This document shows positions 34,280 through 45,800 of a stretch of 64,000 bases of DNA, piece after piece. Source of the stretch: Dichotomocladium elegans (lineage: Eukaryota; Mucoromycota; Mucoromycetes; Mucorales; Lichtheimiaceae); NCBI GenBank assembly GCA_025716815.1, contig JAIXMN010000007.1, positions 1,319,501-1,383,500 on the forward strand. Reading direction: 5' to 3'. A model generated the notes under the pieces. The model was given only the letters and a program-made list of their open reading frames with translations, did not search any database and was not told where the DNA came from. Position numbers and translations under genes: made by a program. How positions within the stretch are numbered: position 1 is the first letter of the stretch; every line of letters begins with the position of its first letter.

Positions 34280-36845
34280 CATGGCGATAACCATGGCGGA
34301 AGATTCGTGGTGCGTCAGGAGCAGCGGCAATGGCACACTGGCGGCACCAAGGTGGGCACGAAACCGGCGAAAGGCGGGCATCGGCAAACTACATTGGGTT
34401 AATGCGGGGAAGAGGGAGACAGCGGCAAAAAAAAGAACACCTGGGGTGGAAGCAGCGCTGAAGATACGACAGGGACAGGCGCGCAGGCAACGCAAGACGC
34501 AGAAAAATAGAGGCGAAGGCGCTGCCCGAAAGGCAGTCAAGTTGTGGTTCCATCGGATGATGTGACTCCGTTTTGACCTTTCTTCCATGGCTCATCAAGT
34601 ACGGGCACGATTGGTCAATCTACAAAGCACAGAAGATGTCAGATTCCAATAACTCGCAAGGCGATATAAAGATTCATACCGGATAACTCATGCAAGAGAG
34701 GCCAAGGATGGATTTGATAAAGCGGAAATAGTCCGCTCAGAACCTGTATTGTTTATGAGAAATCAGTCATCCATGTGATTGAGAATACTGAAACAAGTGC
34801 CTTGACGTATCAGCTGATACCCTCCTTCAGAAGACTTACATCTACGACTCTCCCGTCGTTATTTCACTATGCTTCTTGTTTATCAGACCGCAATTTTGTT
34901 GCAGACAAGCTTAACAAGCTCTTTGATTTTTCGTATTGTCAACATGATGACTAAGGATAAAGCGTGTTCAACAGCAAAGCATTGCATTAAGGATTATCTC
35001 CTTTATCAGAATGTGACAAAGTGACATTGTTTGATATACGAGGCATCAAGAGAGTCTCTGTTGTCGTGCGCCACGGGCTGCATATTAAAACCACTATTGC
35101 ATTAAACTTATTGTCTTGTATCAATGGAAATATGTGTAATTATACACTTATTGTCAATGATAAACGACATACGCTCCACAAAGACCTCACAGCATGACAA
35201 ACCTCTTTATCATGTGTTTCGCTGATGGGTTGTTTCATACAATCAGGCAAGTGACCATTCATCCGTCATAGTTATAGAGTCTATTTCTTTGTTTTATTCG
35301 TCGTCCGACCTAATACTGCATCATTGCATATAGGAGTAGTCCTCTTCTTATTTCAACAACCCTTCACCATATTCAAAGAAATCTGAGATCCGCTATCTTC
35401 TCATATTCACTCTTTTTCCTCCCATTCTTAACATATTCGTATCCATATACACACTATGATGGCACTGGAGAATTATCACAAATTGGACCAGAGTTTTCCC
35501 CATAACGACGGCTTGCAGACATCTGTAAGAATGAGATGCAAATGCTTCGAAATTGCTCAACGTTAAGCTGTTCGACGCTTCACTGATTCGGGTCACCAGT
35601 GGCTCGCTTTCCAAGAACCTATTACGTTTTACTGTACTTTGCTTTTTATAACCGAAGAAAACTGTTCAGTAGGATTAAGTTCAAGCGAATAGGATGGAAG
35701 ATAGGCGCACCGATATCCTCGAGACTTGATGTATATAGAGATATCATCGGCCTTACGAACAGGTTCGTCATTCATTACTAAAATGGCCCTTCATATGTTC
35801 ATACATACTTCTCCAGCTCATTCGCGGTAGCCTTAAGGAAGCTGAGATAACGTCCGGTTGCATTTACCTTTCCTTGCAGCTATGGACTGTCCCGCTCTTT
35901 TTTTTGGCTGGTGGTTGTGGGAGCCTCAAGCTACATTTATGATGTTTGATCCGAAATTGCGCTCTTGATTTGGCGCTCTGCAGAATTCCATTTCTTGGAC
36001 CATGCCATGCTGCGTTTCATGTTAATATCGAATCCAGACGCATCAAGGAAGAAAGAATTTTTCCAAAGTCAATGCCAGTCATGTCCATCGGCACACGCAC
36101 TCAAGATGCTCTTGGATCTTTGCATCCCTATCCCTGCCTGCAGGCTGAAACCGAGCCTTCCTTAATGACGATCTACATTCATCTTTTATATATTGATGAA
36201 GTGTCATTTTCGATACCCTCAAATCTTGGATCAATTGCTCCATCAGTTGCTCTAGGACAATTGACGCATTTTCATCGACCCATTCTAAAATAGCATTCTT
36301 ATTCTCGCAAGTTGAGAATATTGAACGACCTCTGCGTCTACATTTCTTGCGAATGCTGTCAGGGTCCTTTTCGGTATTGTGATGCCCATAACTGACCTGA
36401 CCGAGCACAGGTTTCTAGCTGCTTTGCAGCACCTGATGCACTCAAGACCTCCTCGAACATCGGTTTGAAAAATCTGTCCTTATCTTTGTCAGTGTACAGT
36501 ATGTAGCCGCGCCTGAACTCTGCTTCTTTTATCTGAATTCTTTCGCTTGGGGATATGCGTAGCAACAAGGTCAGGGTTACCTCTACAGGATAGATGACGT
36601 AGGTATTCTGTGTGAGAACAAACGGATTGGAGAGTACATTACCTCATCAACGACATGAATGACCATCGTAAAAAAATAGATTGCTCATTTCAGAATGTGA
36701 AATGGGTATAAAAGAAAAGGATTCGAAAGGACAAAAAGCTGAATAACATTTATAGAGATGGATTTGCCAAGCTTGTTTATGCAACATTTTTGTGATCTTG
36801 CGACTTCAACAACTGCTAGGACGCGACTTCAAAATTTAGTAGCCG
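34280..36845 (-). mobile_element. Mariner-like element with near-complete transposase relic (copy E)
   Basis: The right part (36845 down to about 35450) is the longest transposase relic in the window. The left part (about 34570-34740) holds a remnant like the Fanzor 5' start region (a Met-Gln-Glu-Arg-Pro-Arg block, plus strand), preceded by an outer-end segment (34280-34600) similar to those at 7190-7330 and 41260-41440. This suggests an ancestral layout: Fanzor reading inward from the left, transposase reading inward from the right. The linking stretch 34740-35390 is unassigned. Confidence 0.55.
35450..36700 (-). pseudogene. Tc1/mariner transposase relic, near full length (copy E)
   Basis: Read on the minus strand from about 36690, the relic runs through all transposase regions. 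The N-terminal module includes ISPSERIQIKEAEFRRGYIL. The HTH region includes ENASIVLEQLMEQL. A linker reads KARFQPAGRDRDAKIQEHLE. The catalytic region around the first Asp reads FFLDASGFDINMKRSMAWSK (about 36035). A block like EHMKGHF precedes the second Asp (about 35795), where the expected DN is degenerate. The third acidic region reads SRGYRCAYLPSYSLELNPTE (about 35720-35665). The final part reads KRNRFLESEPLVTRISEASN (about 35620-35560). The Glu spacing fits a Tc1/mariner DDE enzyme. Several frameshifts and the altered second Asp region make it inactive. Confidence 0.75.
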
Positions 36846-37783
36846 AAAGATTAGCATACCATCGATTAAGCTGATGGCAGTCCACATGACAGGTGTCTAG
36901 ATAGCGTGCGCGATGGTGAGTGCTCCAAGATTATAAGTTATAGTTCGGGGTATTTGCGCTTGTGAATGAGATCTGTAGCGCCCATTTGTAGCTTTCAAGC
37001 GGAATGGCTAGCTTGCCTGCCCATCGCGGAAAGCATAGAGGGCTATTGCCATTGCTGCTAAAGATTCACTGTTTGCGTAAAGTAGCACTGATTTGACAAG
37101 CGAACAGTTTTGGTGTGAAAACGACCTTCCTTATCGACCATGTGACGATCCCGCCAATGTGCTTTTATGTGTGTGCCACGAGTTCATCGCAACAGTGGTC
37201 AGAAACGCTTTGCAGACCAGGCAATTCCTATGCACAGGGTCACCAGAACAGAACAATGTCGGCTCGAGCTTATCTATAGCTATAGCTGCATTTTACATGA
37301 CGCCGATAACTGGTTTGGTGGTAGCTCATGATATCATCATGCATTCACCCACAGAGCTCGTCCATGGCCCTCACTTCGTTGAAGCTAGGCGCGCTAATGT
37401 TCAGAGCTTCAACGAAAGAGGGCGGCATGGATATGCTTTGCGGCGCGAGTTTGACTCAGTCAACGGACGTCTATAATAAAGACGAATAGTGACAATAATT
37501 GCACTTCGTCCAAGGTTCCTTCTAATGAAATAGCAGCCGCAGATAGTCTTTTAAAGATGGTCAGTTGCCTTTGCACGAGCCAGTCATTCTGATTTGAAAA
37601 ATACCAGACACATGTAAAATACACCCTCGGAGAAGCTCCTTCCTCTCTTGCCCCCCCAAAAAAAAGCTGTGACACCAAGTTTTTTTTTTTTTTGGTGAGT
37701 CTCATATGTATAAAACGGCACCTCGTGCCAACCTCTTTCTAAACTCTTTCTTTTTCTTTTGCTTAAACAAAATCAACAGATCC
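36846..37783. other. Intergenic upstream of the Ala/Glu/Lys-rich gene
   Basis: One frame at 37093-37476 stays open for 127 codons but lacks an early Met and any motif. A T-run at 37680-37693 and the TATA box at 37709 precede the next gene. Confidence 0.4.
37709..37715 (+). promoter_or_regulatory. TATA box for the gene at 37784
   Basis: TATAAAA 75 bases before the chosen ATG, followed by a pyrimidine-rich leader typical of highly expressed fungal genes. Confidence 0.6.
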
Positions 37784-39321
37784 ATGTCTGAAGCTGCTAC
37801 TGCCAAGCCTACTGATACCATTGTGACCGCCACCGAGCAGCCCGCTGCTGAACCCGCCGCCGCTGCTGCCGTCGCCACCACTGAGGTCGACAATACCGAG
37901 ACCGCTCCAGCTGCTGAAGCTGTCAAGGACGGGGATGCCCCCGTGCCTCCTGCCAAGGACGATAAGCCTGAGGTGGAAGCACCTCCCGCTCCTACGGAAG
38001 AAGAACACGCTGCGCCTCCACCTACAACTTCTCGGTCCAACACCACTAAGCGACTCTCGTTAGTCTGGAATAAGGCCAAGCGTCAATTCTCTGATAAGAA
38101 AGAGGAAAAAAAGCATGCTCACAAGGAAGAGACGCATGCCCACAAGGAACCATCTGCTGCGGTGACTGAGGAACCTCAGACCACCGAAGCTGCTGAAGCG
38201 CCTGCTGCAGCTGCTGAGGCTCCAGCCTCTGCTGAAGAACCGGAGTCGACACCAGCACCGGCCGTTCCACCCAAAGATAAGGAAGTCGCCCATCACAATG
38301 AGAAGCGCAAATCGTTCTTGGGAGGACTGTTCGGTCGCAGCAAGGTAAAATAATTTTCCATGATGCTGATTGTGCAACATCGCACCAAAGACTTTCCTTT
38401 TAAGCACCAGCCCTAAACCGGATTCGAAATGTAATATATAGAGTCCTGTCAGTCATAAGGAGGACGACGCTCATAACAAGGCGACACCAGCTGACTCTGA
38501 AGGTAACGATGGTGGTATGCATAGAGTGGCTCTTGAAATTAATCGTGTACGCCATACCCTCTCACTCTAGCGCCCCCGAGTCCAGAAGCGCCTGTCGCTG
38601 CTGCTGGGGAACCGGCTGAGGCACCTAAGGAGGCGCCCGCTGCTGAGGTGCCCAAAGAGGAACCCGCTGCTGCATCTGCTCCTGCGGTTGCCGAGGCTCA
38701 CAAGAAGGAACCTGCTCACAAGAAGGATGAGCACCATGTGATGGATCAGATCAAACCTTTTGTTGGCAAGTTGTTTGGAAACCACAAGAAAGAAGCTGCC
38801 CATGTCAAGAAGGAAGAGCCTGCTGCTGAGCAACCTAAAGAGGAGCCCGCTGCTGCTCCTTCTGAAGCTGCAGCTGAGGCACCCACTGTCGACACCGCAA
38901 AGGAAGAGCCTGTTTCCCCCACGGCTGAGGCACCTGCTTCCCCTGTGTCCAAGACCAGCTCTGGTAATAATACTTTTATTTTTCTTCATGTTTTTTGTCT
39001 GTGTGACATTCTAACATGTGAACGTGTGTAACTTGTCAATCCGTTCTAGACGAGAAGAAGAAGGACAGCAACGCTGTTCAGCTTGGCCGTCGCCTGACCA
39101 AGATGCTCCGCTTCCCTAAGAAGGAAAAGAAGGCCGTCGAACAGGAGCCCATCAAGAAGGAAGAAACCGCCAAGGAAGAGCCTGTCGTTCCTGAGGCTGG
39201 ACCTGTTGCTGAGGAGGTTCCTGCTCCTGCTGCTGCTGCTGCTGCTGTCCATGAGGAGCATCCTCAGGTGGCAGACAACATCGACCCTCTTGGACCTAAC
39301 GCCAACACGGTCACCAAATAA
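37784..39321 (+). CDS. Ala/Pro/Glu/Lys-rich disordered protein with four basic-hydrophobic modules
   Basis: Unknown function. Exons 37784-38344, 38442-38502, 38571-38963 and 39050-39321 (GT-AG) give 428 residues. The start MSEAAT was chosen because the TATA box and a CT-rich leader precede it. Most of the chain is Ala, Pro, Glu and Lys in repeated EEPAA/KEEP-like units. It is punctuated by four short basic-hydrophobic modules: KRLSLVWNKAKRQFSDKK (about 87-104), KRKSFLGGLFGRSK (about 174-187), MDQIKPFVGKLFGNHKKEA (about 265-283) and QLGRRLTKMLRFPKKEKK (about 347-364). Strong codon regularity and a clean promoter suggest high expression. It might bind membranes or acidic partners through the modules; this is inference. 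Confidence 0.75.
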
Positions 39322-40364
39322 GTGACACTTGATCAATGCCCTTTGCGCGAGCCACCTTCTCCGAACATTTAATATTCTACTATTCTTAGTTAATTTCTTC
39401 TTCTTTCAATTACTAATCTTACGCCACACATATACATTACTCTTTATCTTTCCATCCTCTTCTTTCCTCCTCCTCGTTGTCACACCAAGTAATAAATCAC
39501 ATCATTGATGGATGCAGACCGCACCCAAAGGTCCCACTTAACTCCGCCCTTGTTCTATGATGTTGTGGCACCTTGTGCACTCATGCTTGTATGAATTTGG
39601 CAACCCGCCTGACAATTATGATTTTTTCTGTTTCCGTGAAAGGTTCCCTCATCCCCCTAGCATCGCCAAGTATAGTAATCCTGACGACCTGCTGCTGCAC
39701 TTGCGCCGGTCCATTACAGCCATGGCATTGAGAAGAGGCATGTAATAAGGTTATTTTGTATAAATGTTTTCGTGATGCGAAAAACAAACATGGCCTGATC
39801 TACCCATTTCAACATAAGCCAGGCGCGGGGTATCCGGAGCTTGTATCGGCTCGGGGGGCTTTTTTTGGGCACCCACCCCTTTCCACGACGCAGATCCGCG
39901 GGCGCGCGCTTCATTCAGTATCGTATCTTGCGACAAGCCAGCCGGCATTTTGCACTCAGCCATACGCAAGCTTTTTGTCCGACGTCGTCGTCATCAAGTG
40001 AATCCATTGTTTCAACAGGTGTGGGATGTGGTGATCATCGCTTGTGCACACAGGATCGCCACCCCATTCAAAAAAAAAAACCTTATGCGAGAGAAATATC
40101 CTCATTTTTTTTTTTGCAACGCAAAGGCCGGCTGGGTCCTTGCTTTTTTGATTAATTGTGTTTTGTTAGAGCCGCTCTAAATATTTCGGGTGAAAAAAGT
40201 TGGTCAATCCATTGGCTAAAGAAGTGTGCAACCCGTGCATGGGGGAATGGACAGGGCCCGTTTGCCCAGCCTAATTCAAATCGAATCCACGGTCGGAGCC
40301 CAAAAAAAGCTCGGCAGATCAAAATACAGGATTAGCACAGAATGAATGATACTACAACCCATCT
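39322..40364. other. Trailer and intergenic DNA, part GC-rich, no supported gene
   Basis: The part to about 39500 is the trailer of the upstream gene. A frame at 39557-39745 (with SNPDDLLLHLRRSITAMA) faintly recalls the start of FAR1/MULE-type proteins but is too short to call. 39800-39990 is unusually GC-rich for an intergenic stretch. Confidence 0.35.
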
Positions 40365-40559
40365 TGCCAAAATTGAAGTCGTGTCGCAAAATCATAAAAA
40401 TAGAAGCCACGTTTGCCTAGATACCTTTACGCGTGAGGATAAAGCAAAGATCGAATGCACGACGAAATATGGCGCATAAAAAGCTTCCATCTCTATTAAT
40501 GTTGGCCATTTTTTGCGCTTTCGCATCCTTTTCTTTTATACCCATTTTGCACTCTGAGA

Positions 40560-41080
40560 TGAGAAAGGTTCATGTCGTTGATGAGGGAATGTACTCTCTT
40601 CAATCCGTTTGTCCTCACACAGAATACCTACGTCATCTATCCTGTAGAGGTAACCCTGGCCTTGTTACTACGCATGTTCCCAAGCGAAAGAATTCAGATA
40701 AAAGAAGCAGAGTTCAGGCGCGGCTACATACTGTACACTGACAAAAATAAGGATAGATTTTTCAAACTGATGTTGAGTGCATCAGGTGTTGCAAAGCAGC
40801 TAGAAACCTATGCTCGGTCAGATCAGTTATGGGCATCACAATACCGAAAGGACCTGACAGCATTTGTAAGAAATGTAGACGCAGAGGTCGTTCAGTATCT
40901 CAACATGGAGAATAAGAGTGCTATTTTAGAATGGGTCGATGAAAATGTATCAATTATCCTAGAGCAACTGATGGAGCAATTGCTCCAGAGATTTGAGGGT
41001 ATCAGAAACGACGTTCCATCGATTTATGAAGAATGAATGCAAATTCGTCATTAAGGAAGGCTCGGCATCCGCCTTGTCAA
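40560..41080 (+). pseudogene. Tc1/mariner transposase relic (copy F)
   Basis: Readable for about 150 codons in one frame from 40572. It carries LRMFPSERIQIKEAEFRRGY, LSASGVAKQLETYARSDQLW (HTH), ASQYRKDLTAF and DENVSIILEQLMEQLLQRFE, then IRNDVPSIYEE before a stop. The early N-terminal block lies in another frame (EMRKVHVVDEGMYSLQSVC). The DDE domain is absent. This is the best preserved copy of the HTH half in the window. Confidence 0.7.
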
Positions 41081-41183
41081 TCATCCACCTTGATTTCCTA
41101 TAAATAATGGACAGCTGAGAAATCTGCTTCTTCATGAACTCCAATCTCACCTTCTCTTTCATGCTCTTATCCGGTATGACCAC
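41040..41183 (-). pseudogene. Fanzor 5'-end fragment (copy F)
   Basis: Minus-strand peptide MKEKVRLEFMKKQISQL aligns with the first residues of locus 1 (MEEKVVDVVNEISRL). Everything downstream of it is deleted. The shared start region recurs at about 34650, 42305 and 60815-60890. Confidence 0.5.
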
Positions 41184-42289
41184 AATATACTAAATTGTTT
41201 GTTACAATTTAACTTCTACTCTCCTTTGGATATTGATCAATCTTACCCTATTTTGATGACGCATGGAAGAGTGGAGTTCTTGGACGTCCTTCCGCTCTTT
41301 CTTTCCGCTGCTACATCTGGACCCCGCTCCGTTCCTTTCTCCTCTCATTGTTGGGCTCTTTTTCTTCCCTCCTCCTCTTCAATTTTCTGTCCTTGTTATC
41401 GCCAGAACACCCCAACTACCCTTCGGAGGTGAGTTAAAGGTGCATGATGAAGGATTAATGTTTTCAGCTGATTAATGATCGTCGACACGAAATCCTTTGA
41501 TCTAATAATACGGCAGCTTTATACAATTTATGCATTGTTATTTATCTCAAGTACGAAGTAAGTGTTAGGAAATAAAGTATAGATGCAGCCAACCAACAAT
41601 AACTTATTCCTGATTTGACATCTTCAACATATTTCTTAAGATGTAAGGTGTATATGATCCGGTAGGCCTGCAACTATAATTAAAAGTACTATGTATCATT
41701 AGTACAGGGTGCTAATTTGATGTGAGTAAAAACCTTTGCCAATTCGCTACTGTACGTAGGCGCTGTGAAGCTTCGATTACGAGGTACAACATTCCGGGTC
41801 ATGTGATGTAAAGCATTTATTTCCGTGTATATTATATGCTAGAGCGCGGCTGAGGCAACAGAAAGACGGGTATAGATAATGATCCGACTAGAAACATATA
41901 TAAAGATGTAATGGACTATCATGGCGGGGGGGGGAAGTTGCTTTGATGGATATCCGTAAAGTTGGAGGGGGTTATAGATGAAAAGATTTCGCATCGATAC
42001 TCACTCGTCAGTTGAAAACAGTAACACTTCCCTCCACATCCTTTAACTTACACTCAAGGGCCCTGAAGGATCTAAGAGTTATCTTTTGTACTCTCGGGGA
42101 TAACCGGTACGGAGAGAGGAGGTGAGATATGAAAGAATGCCGAAGAATGGCGGCGGCAGAGAGAAAGAACGGAAGGGTGTCCAGGAACTCCTCTTTTCTA
42201 TAAATCATCTAGTACGGGTACAATTGGACAATTTGCAACGACGAGTGGACGTTAGATTGCAACGAATCAAGATGATAGTGTAATCATAC

Positions 42290-44820
42290 CGGATGAGAAC
42301 ATGGAAGAAAGAGTCAGGTTGCGGCTTAGTGAAGAAACAGTTTTCTCAGCTGTCCAGTATTTATAGGAAGTAGTTCCCATATGCAAATTTCTTGCGATGA
42401 CCGCCCGCCGGGAAATAGGTTGCAATGAACGACAACTTCTTCAACTGGGAAACACCCCGTCCATCCGGGGGATGTAGGCGTAGTAGAGATAAGCCTTTTT
42501 ATTTGTCAACCTAAAGGAGAACAGACAACGCCTCTCTTATCCTCATTCCCGTGTTATATTGAACACATCCTGGTCTTGATTAAATAGTGATGGAGGGGAT
42601 TGTTCTCTTTTCTCAACGACTGCTGAGTCCAACATTCATCAAAGGACCCGCAGAAATTGCTCTGTTATCATATCCTTAGATAATAAACTTATGCGATTGA
42701 CTCGTGCCATTCTTATTTCAGTTTCTGACTCCTGCCTAACAAAATTAAGATGGCTACTTCATTGTGTACTACTAAGGACTTTAATGGAAGAGAAAAGTAG
42801 TATTAACTTCATTATCTGCATCTATGATATATATTATCACTACGAAATCTAGCTGTTCACCGCCTTGCGATCTTCTTTTTATTTGATAACACGCTTCACA
42901 AAAGATCTATTTGCCACCATAATTTCACAAGTACTTTGAGTATAAGCACCCATGGTCCTGATATCGGCAACCATACCATAGTTGTAAAGGCGCCCATCGA
43001 TGGCAGCGGCTGGAGGCTAGCGTATCGCGAAAAAATGCATCATGGGTCGACCTTATGAATACAATTACAACCCATCCGTACGCAACATCAACGAACATTT
43101 TTCTAAAAGAGTTCCAGGCCAACGAAGCCTTCAATATTACGACATTTCTGACCGAAAGACGCTTTGCTGAAGTCTGACTTGTTCTGATCGATTACAAACG
43201 ACAACGCTGAGGAGAGAAAACAGATCGATACAGGAATCTGTTTGATGAACATTCGACTTTATATCTCTTATATACCAACTATGAACGACCATCCTTTCCA
43301 TACTCTCGGTAGTGTACAAATTCGAGCGTTCCGAGATGATCGTTGCTTACACCAATAACATTCAGACGCGATTCGGTCAACACTTCTGGCGAACCATCAG
43401 CGTATTGCTCAATACTCGACAGCTGAGAGCAGAACTTGAAGAACAACTGAGTGCTCAGTGTCTGGATGCAACGCAGATCTGGCAGTATATTCAAGGAACA
43501 GTGATGGAACCAGCCAAATCATTCAAACTGATAATCGCTGGTCAAAGTATTGCCAAAAACGAGATCACCGCAGATCCTGCTTAAGTTGAAGAAGCTTTCG
43601 ACGCCATTCGGTCAATATTCGATGCCTATCTCAGTCGTTAAATGTTTGATAACAATGGCATAAATTATGATGTGAAGGCCAGCCCTATCCGACATAGGGT
43701 AGCGTTTTACCACATTGCTCGCTTTCTCCACAAGCTCCAGTTGCCTGCATTTTCCTGTTTCCCTCTTCATCGACCGTGGTCTCCTTCATACATATTGATC
43801 GACATAAAAGTCATATGGCAAAACATTATGGGCCGTCATCAATGTACAGTCTAAAGCACTTAGGCCTGCGGAAATGGGATATTCCTCCGATTTCATGGTA
43901 CACTGGAAACTGACATTTTAGGGGTATGTATTACCAAAAAGAGAAGGGATAGAGATACAGACCCAAGATCCAGCGCGCTACCAAGAGTCGATAAGGAGCC
44001 AATTGGATACGTGGACAGTTTGACCGCTGAGAGGCATTGCGAGATAGCAGACCGATGCTTGACAGTGGATCCCGGGCGTAGAGATATGCTATACTGCATT
44101 GACTAACGTTCCACTCTCCTTGATCATGTAAAGTTTCGCCACACCAAGCAGGAGCAAGGTAAGATGAGAAAGACAAAAAACCATCGACGGTTGAATGGAC
44201 GGCTCAAGGGCCAGGATTCGGAGGTGGTACGAGCCAAACTTGATCTCTCAGGATTTCAGAGAAATATTTTGAAAGTAGGCTGCTGCCACCGTTTCCTCGT
44301 TGCCTTGGCTGTCCTTCAGCAATTCTATGGATCAACGTCGACCGTTACATAGCCACGATCGCTTTTTATTATGCAAAATTCGTTTGTCATGTCAAGCTGG
44401 TCGGCTCCCCACACGCAATTTCATGAGCCCTCCGTGGAAAAGGGTTTCAGGGGACTACTCGGGAAGCATGGATTTGAAGTTTTCCTCATTGACGAGCGCA
44501 AAGCGAGCAGATATTGTCGAACGCGTCTCAATAAGATCTTATCGACTTACAAGCGAGTGCAAAATCGATGTCCCGATCGCTGGGGACGAGAAGAAAGATG
44601 GCGTGCTGAGGCCATATGCCATGGTCTACTAAGGCAACGGAATTTCTCTCATCTTGCAGGTAATAATAAAAGCTGATATTTGATGTTTTCCGCAGATGCA
44701 GTTGCCAGAATTGCATAGTAAACATGGCAGAGGTCAGTTTACAGCCCCGTCTGTGGAATCAATTTGACAGCATGCCTCAACGTGCATCATATCATCTGCA
44801 ATCTTCGTTCTGATGGCTTA
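42290..44820 (+). pseudogene. Fanzor/TnpB-like nuclease relic, locus 3
   Basis: Traces run in order on the plus strand: MEERVRLRLSEET (42314), an N-terminal block ending IFLKEFQANEAFNITTFL (about 43100), IVAYTNNIQTRFGQHFWRTI (about 43340), KASPIRHRVAFYHIARFLHK (about 43675) and FPLHRPWSPSYILIDIKV. These are followed by the RuvC-I block TVDPGRRDMLYCI with its Asp codon at about 44068, FRHTKQEQGKM, SSWSAPHTQFHEP (about 44395), HGFEVFLIDERKASRYC with the Glu kept, ICHGLLRQRN, and a final NLTACLNVHHIICNLRSDGL ending at a TAG. In that last block the expected RuvC-III Asp is Asn. There are at least four frameshifts or stops. It is the most complete Fanzor-type copy in the window but clearly dead. 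Confidence 0.65.
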
Positions 44821-45060
44821 GGGCCCCCAAAGATTTTGTCGTGGAGCCGTATCGATTGTCAGGACGCGAGCACCAGAATCTGAATTGGGTAATCCCAAGA
44901 GCATAAAGAACAAGAGGATCGCGAGAACCACGCAGGTCACGGCAGTAACCAGGTTCATGGGGCCAGCAGGCGACGCAACATCCTTAATAACTACGAAGAG
45001 TATCATGCCATGACGAGTATCTTCCAGCTGACCCGCTAGCAATTCGGCACATGTGTTCAT
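44818..45060 (-). CDS. Doubtful 80-residue frame with one hydrophobic segment
   Basis: Minus-strand frame whose centre, NLVTAVTCVVLAILLFFMLL, would make one membrane helix. The N-terminal half is polar. It abuts the end of Fanzor locus 3 and lies inside the composite element, between its two genes. No family recognised; it could be a chance frame or a surviving exon of unrelated DNA. Confidence 0.2.
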   Translation of the reverse strand: MNTCAELLAGQLEDTRHGMILFVVIKDVASPAGPMNLVTAVTCVVLAILLFFMLLGLPNSDSGARVLTIDTAPRQNLWGP

Positions 45061-45514
45061 TCCGACTTCCTACTATTATGTATCAATGATGCTTGACTCG
45101 GACAATCCTCCTACGCCCCTACGTCCCTATGCCGCTTCCCTTCTATATTTATTTATGCGTTGCGAATAATATAGGACGCATCGACTCATTCAATAAACAG
45201 CCATATTCATTCTTTTGTATTGGTGGTTACACCACCTATTTTCAGAGTCAATGCAACCACTATTCTTGTTATGCTTCTCTTGCCCATTTTACTTTAAGTA
45301 CATACATTACGATCATAGTCCTATATAAAAAGAGAATTGGACATAGCCCCAGCTCTCCAAGAATTACATGCATTTATGTTCTTATGGAGAATACGCGTAC
45401 CACCTTTATTTTTTCATTTCTTAAGAATATTGTTAGGTTTGCTCTCGTACTGCAGCGCTGATTACTACCATAAATGAACATGCATTTCTAGTTGTTGCAA
45501 AGCAACTGACGCAC

Positions 45515-45800
45515 TCAAACGTTCACCAATATCAGCGTGAACAATCCGATCTTGTCTTGGCCAATGTACGCTGTGCCGCCGCGCTTAAAGTATGTTTCTT
45601 TCATCCGAGCGGCTGTATCCCCTCGCTTGGGGATACGCGTAACAACAATCCCAGGGTTACCCCTGAAACATATACTGCGCAGATACTCTGAAAGAGAGCA
45701 AATGTATCGAAGAGAGTACAACTCCTCATCAATGGCATAGTCCATAGATTCAGGGTAGCCATGCTCATCCATCACATGGTCTTGCCCATTGTAGTACAAA
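45515..45800 (-). pseudogene. Tc1/mariner transposase N-terminal relic (copy G)
   Basis: Continuous minus-strand module: GQDHVMDEHGYPESMDYAID, EELYSLRYICSLSEYLRSIC and GIVVTRIPKRGDTAARMKET, then TAYIGQDKIGLFT. It stops before the HTH. It belongs to the mirrored composite element of which Fanzor locus 3 is the other half. Confidence 0.65.

Larger units (their letters stand above)
40365..41555 (+). mobile_element. Deleted mariner-Fanzor element (copy F)
   Basis: Left end (AAAATTGAAGTCG at about 40370, then the TTTACGCGTGA block) leads to a transposase relic. At about 41040 this joins a minus-strand fragment of the Fanzor 5' region (41040-41183), followed by the right end (41190-41555) shared with copy B. 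The same left-to-right order as copies B and H, but with a different internal deletion point, supports one ancestral composite. Confidence 0.6.

Noticed and set aside
37093..37476. Open stretch of 127 codons upstream of the Ala/Glu-rich gene
   Set aside because: No Met until late in the frame and no recognisable domain; not consistent with either neighbouring gene.
39557..39745. Possible FAR1/MULE-type N-terminal fragment
   Set aside because: Similarity rests on one short peptide and no continuing homology was visible.
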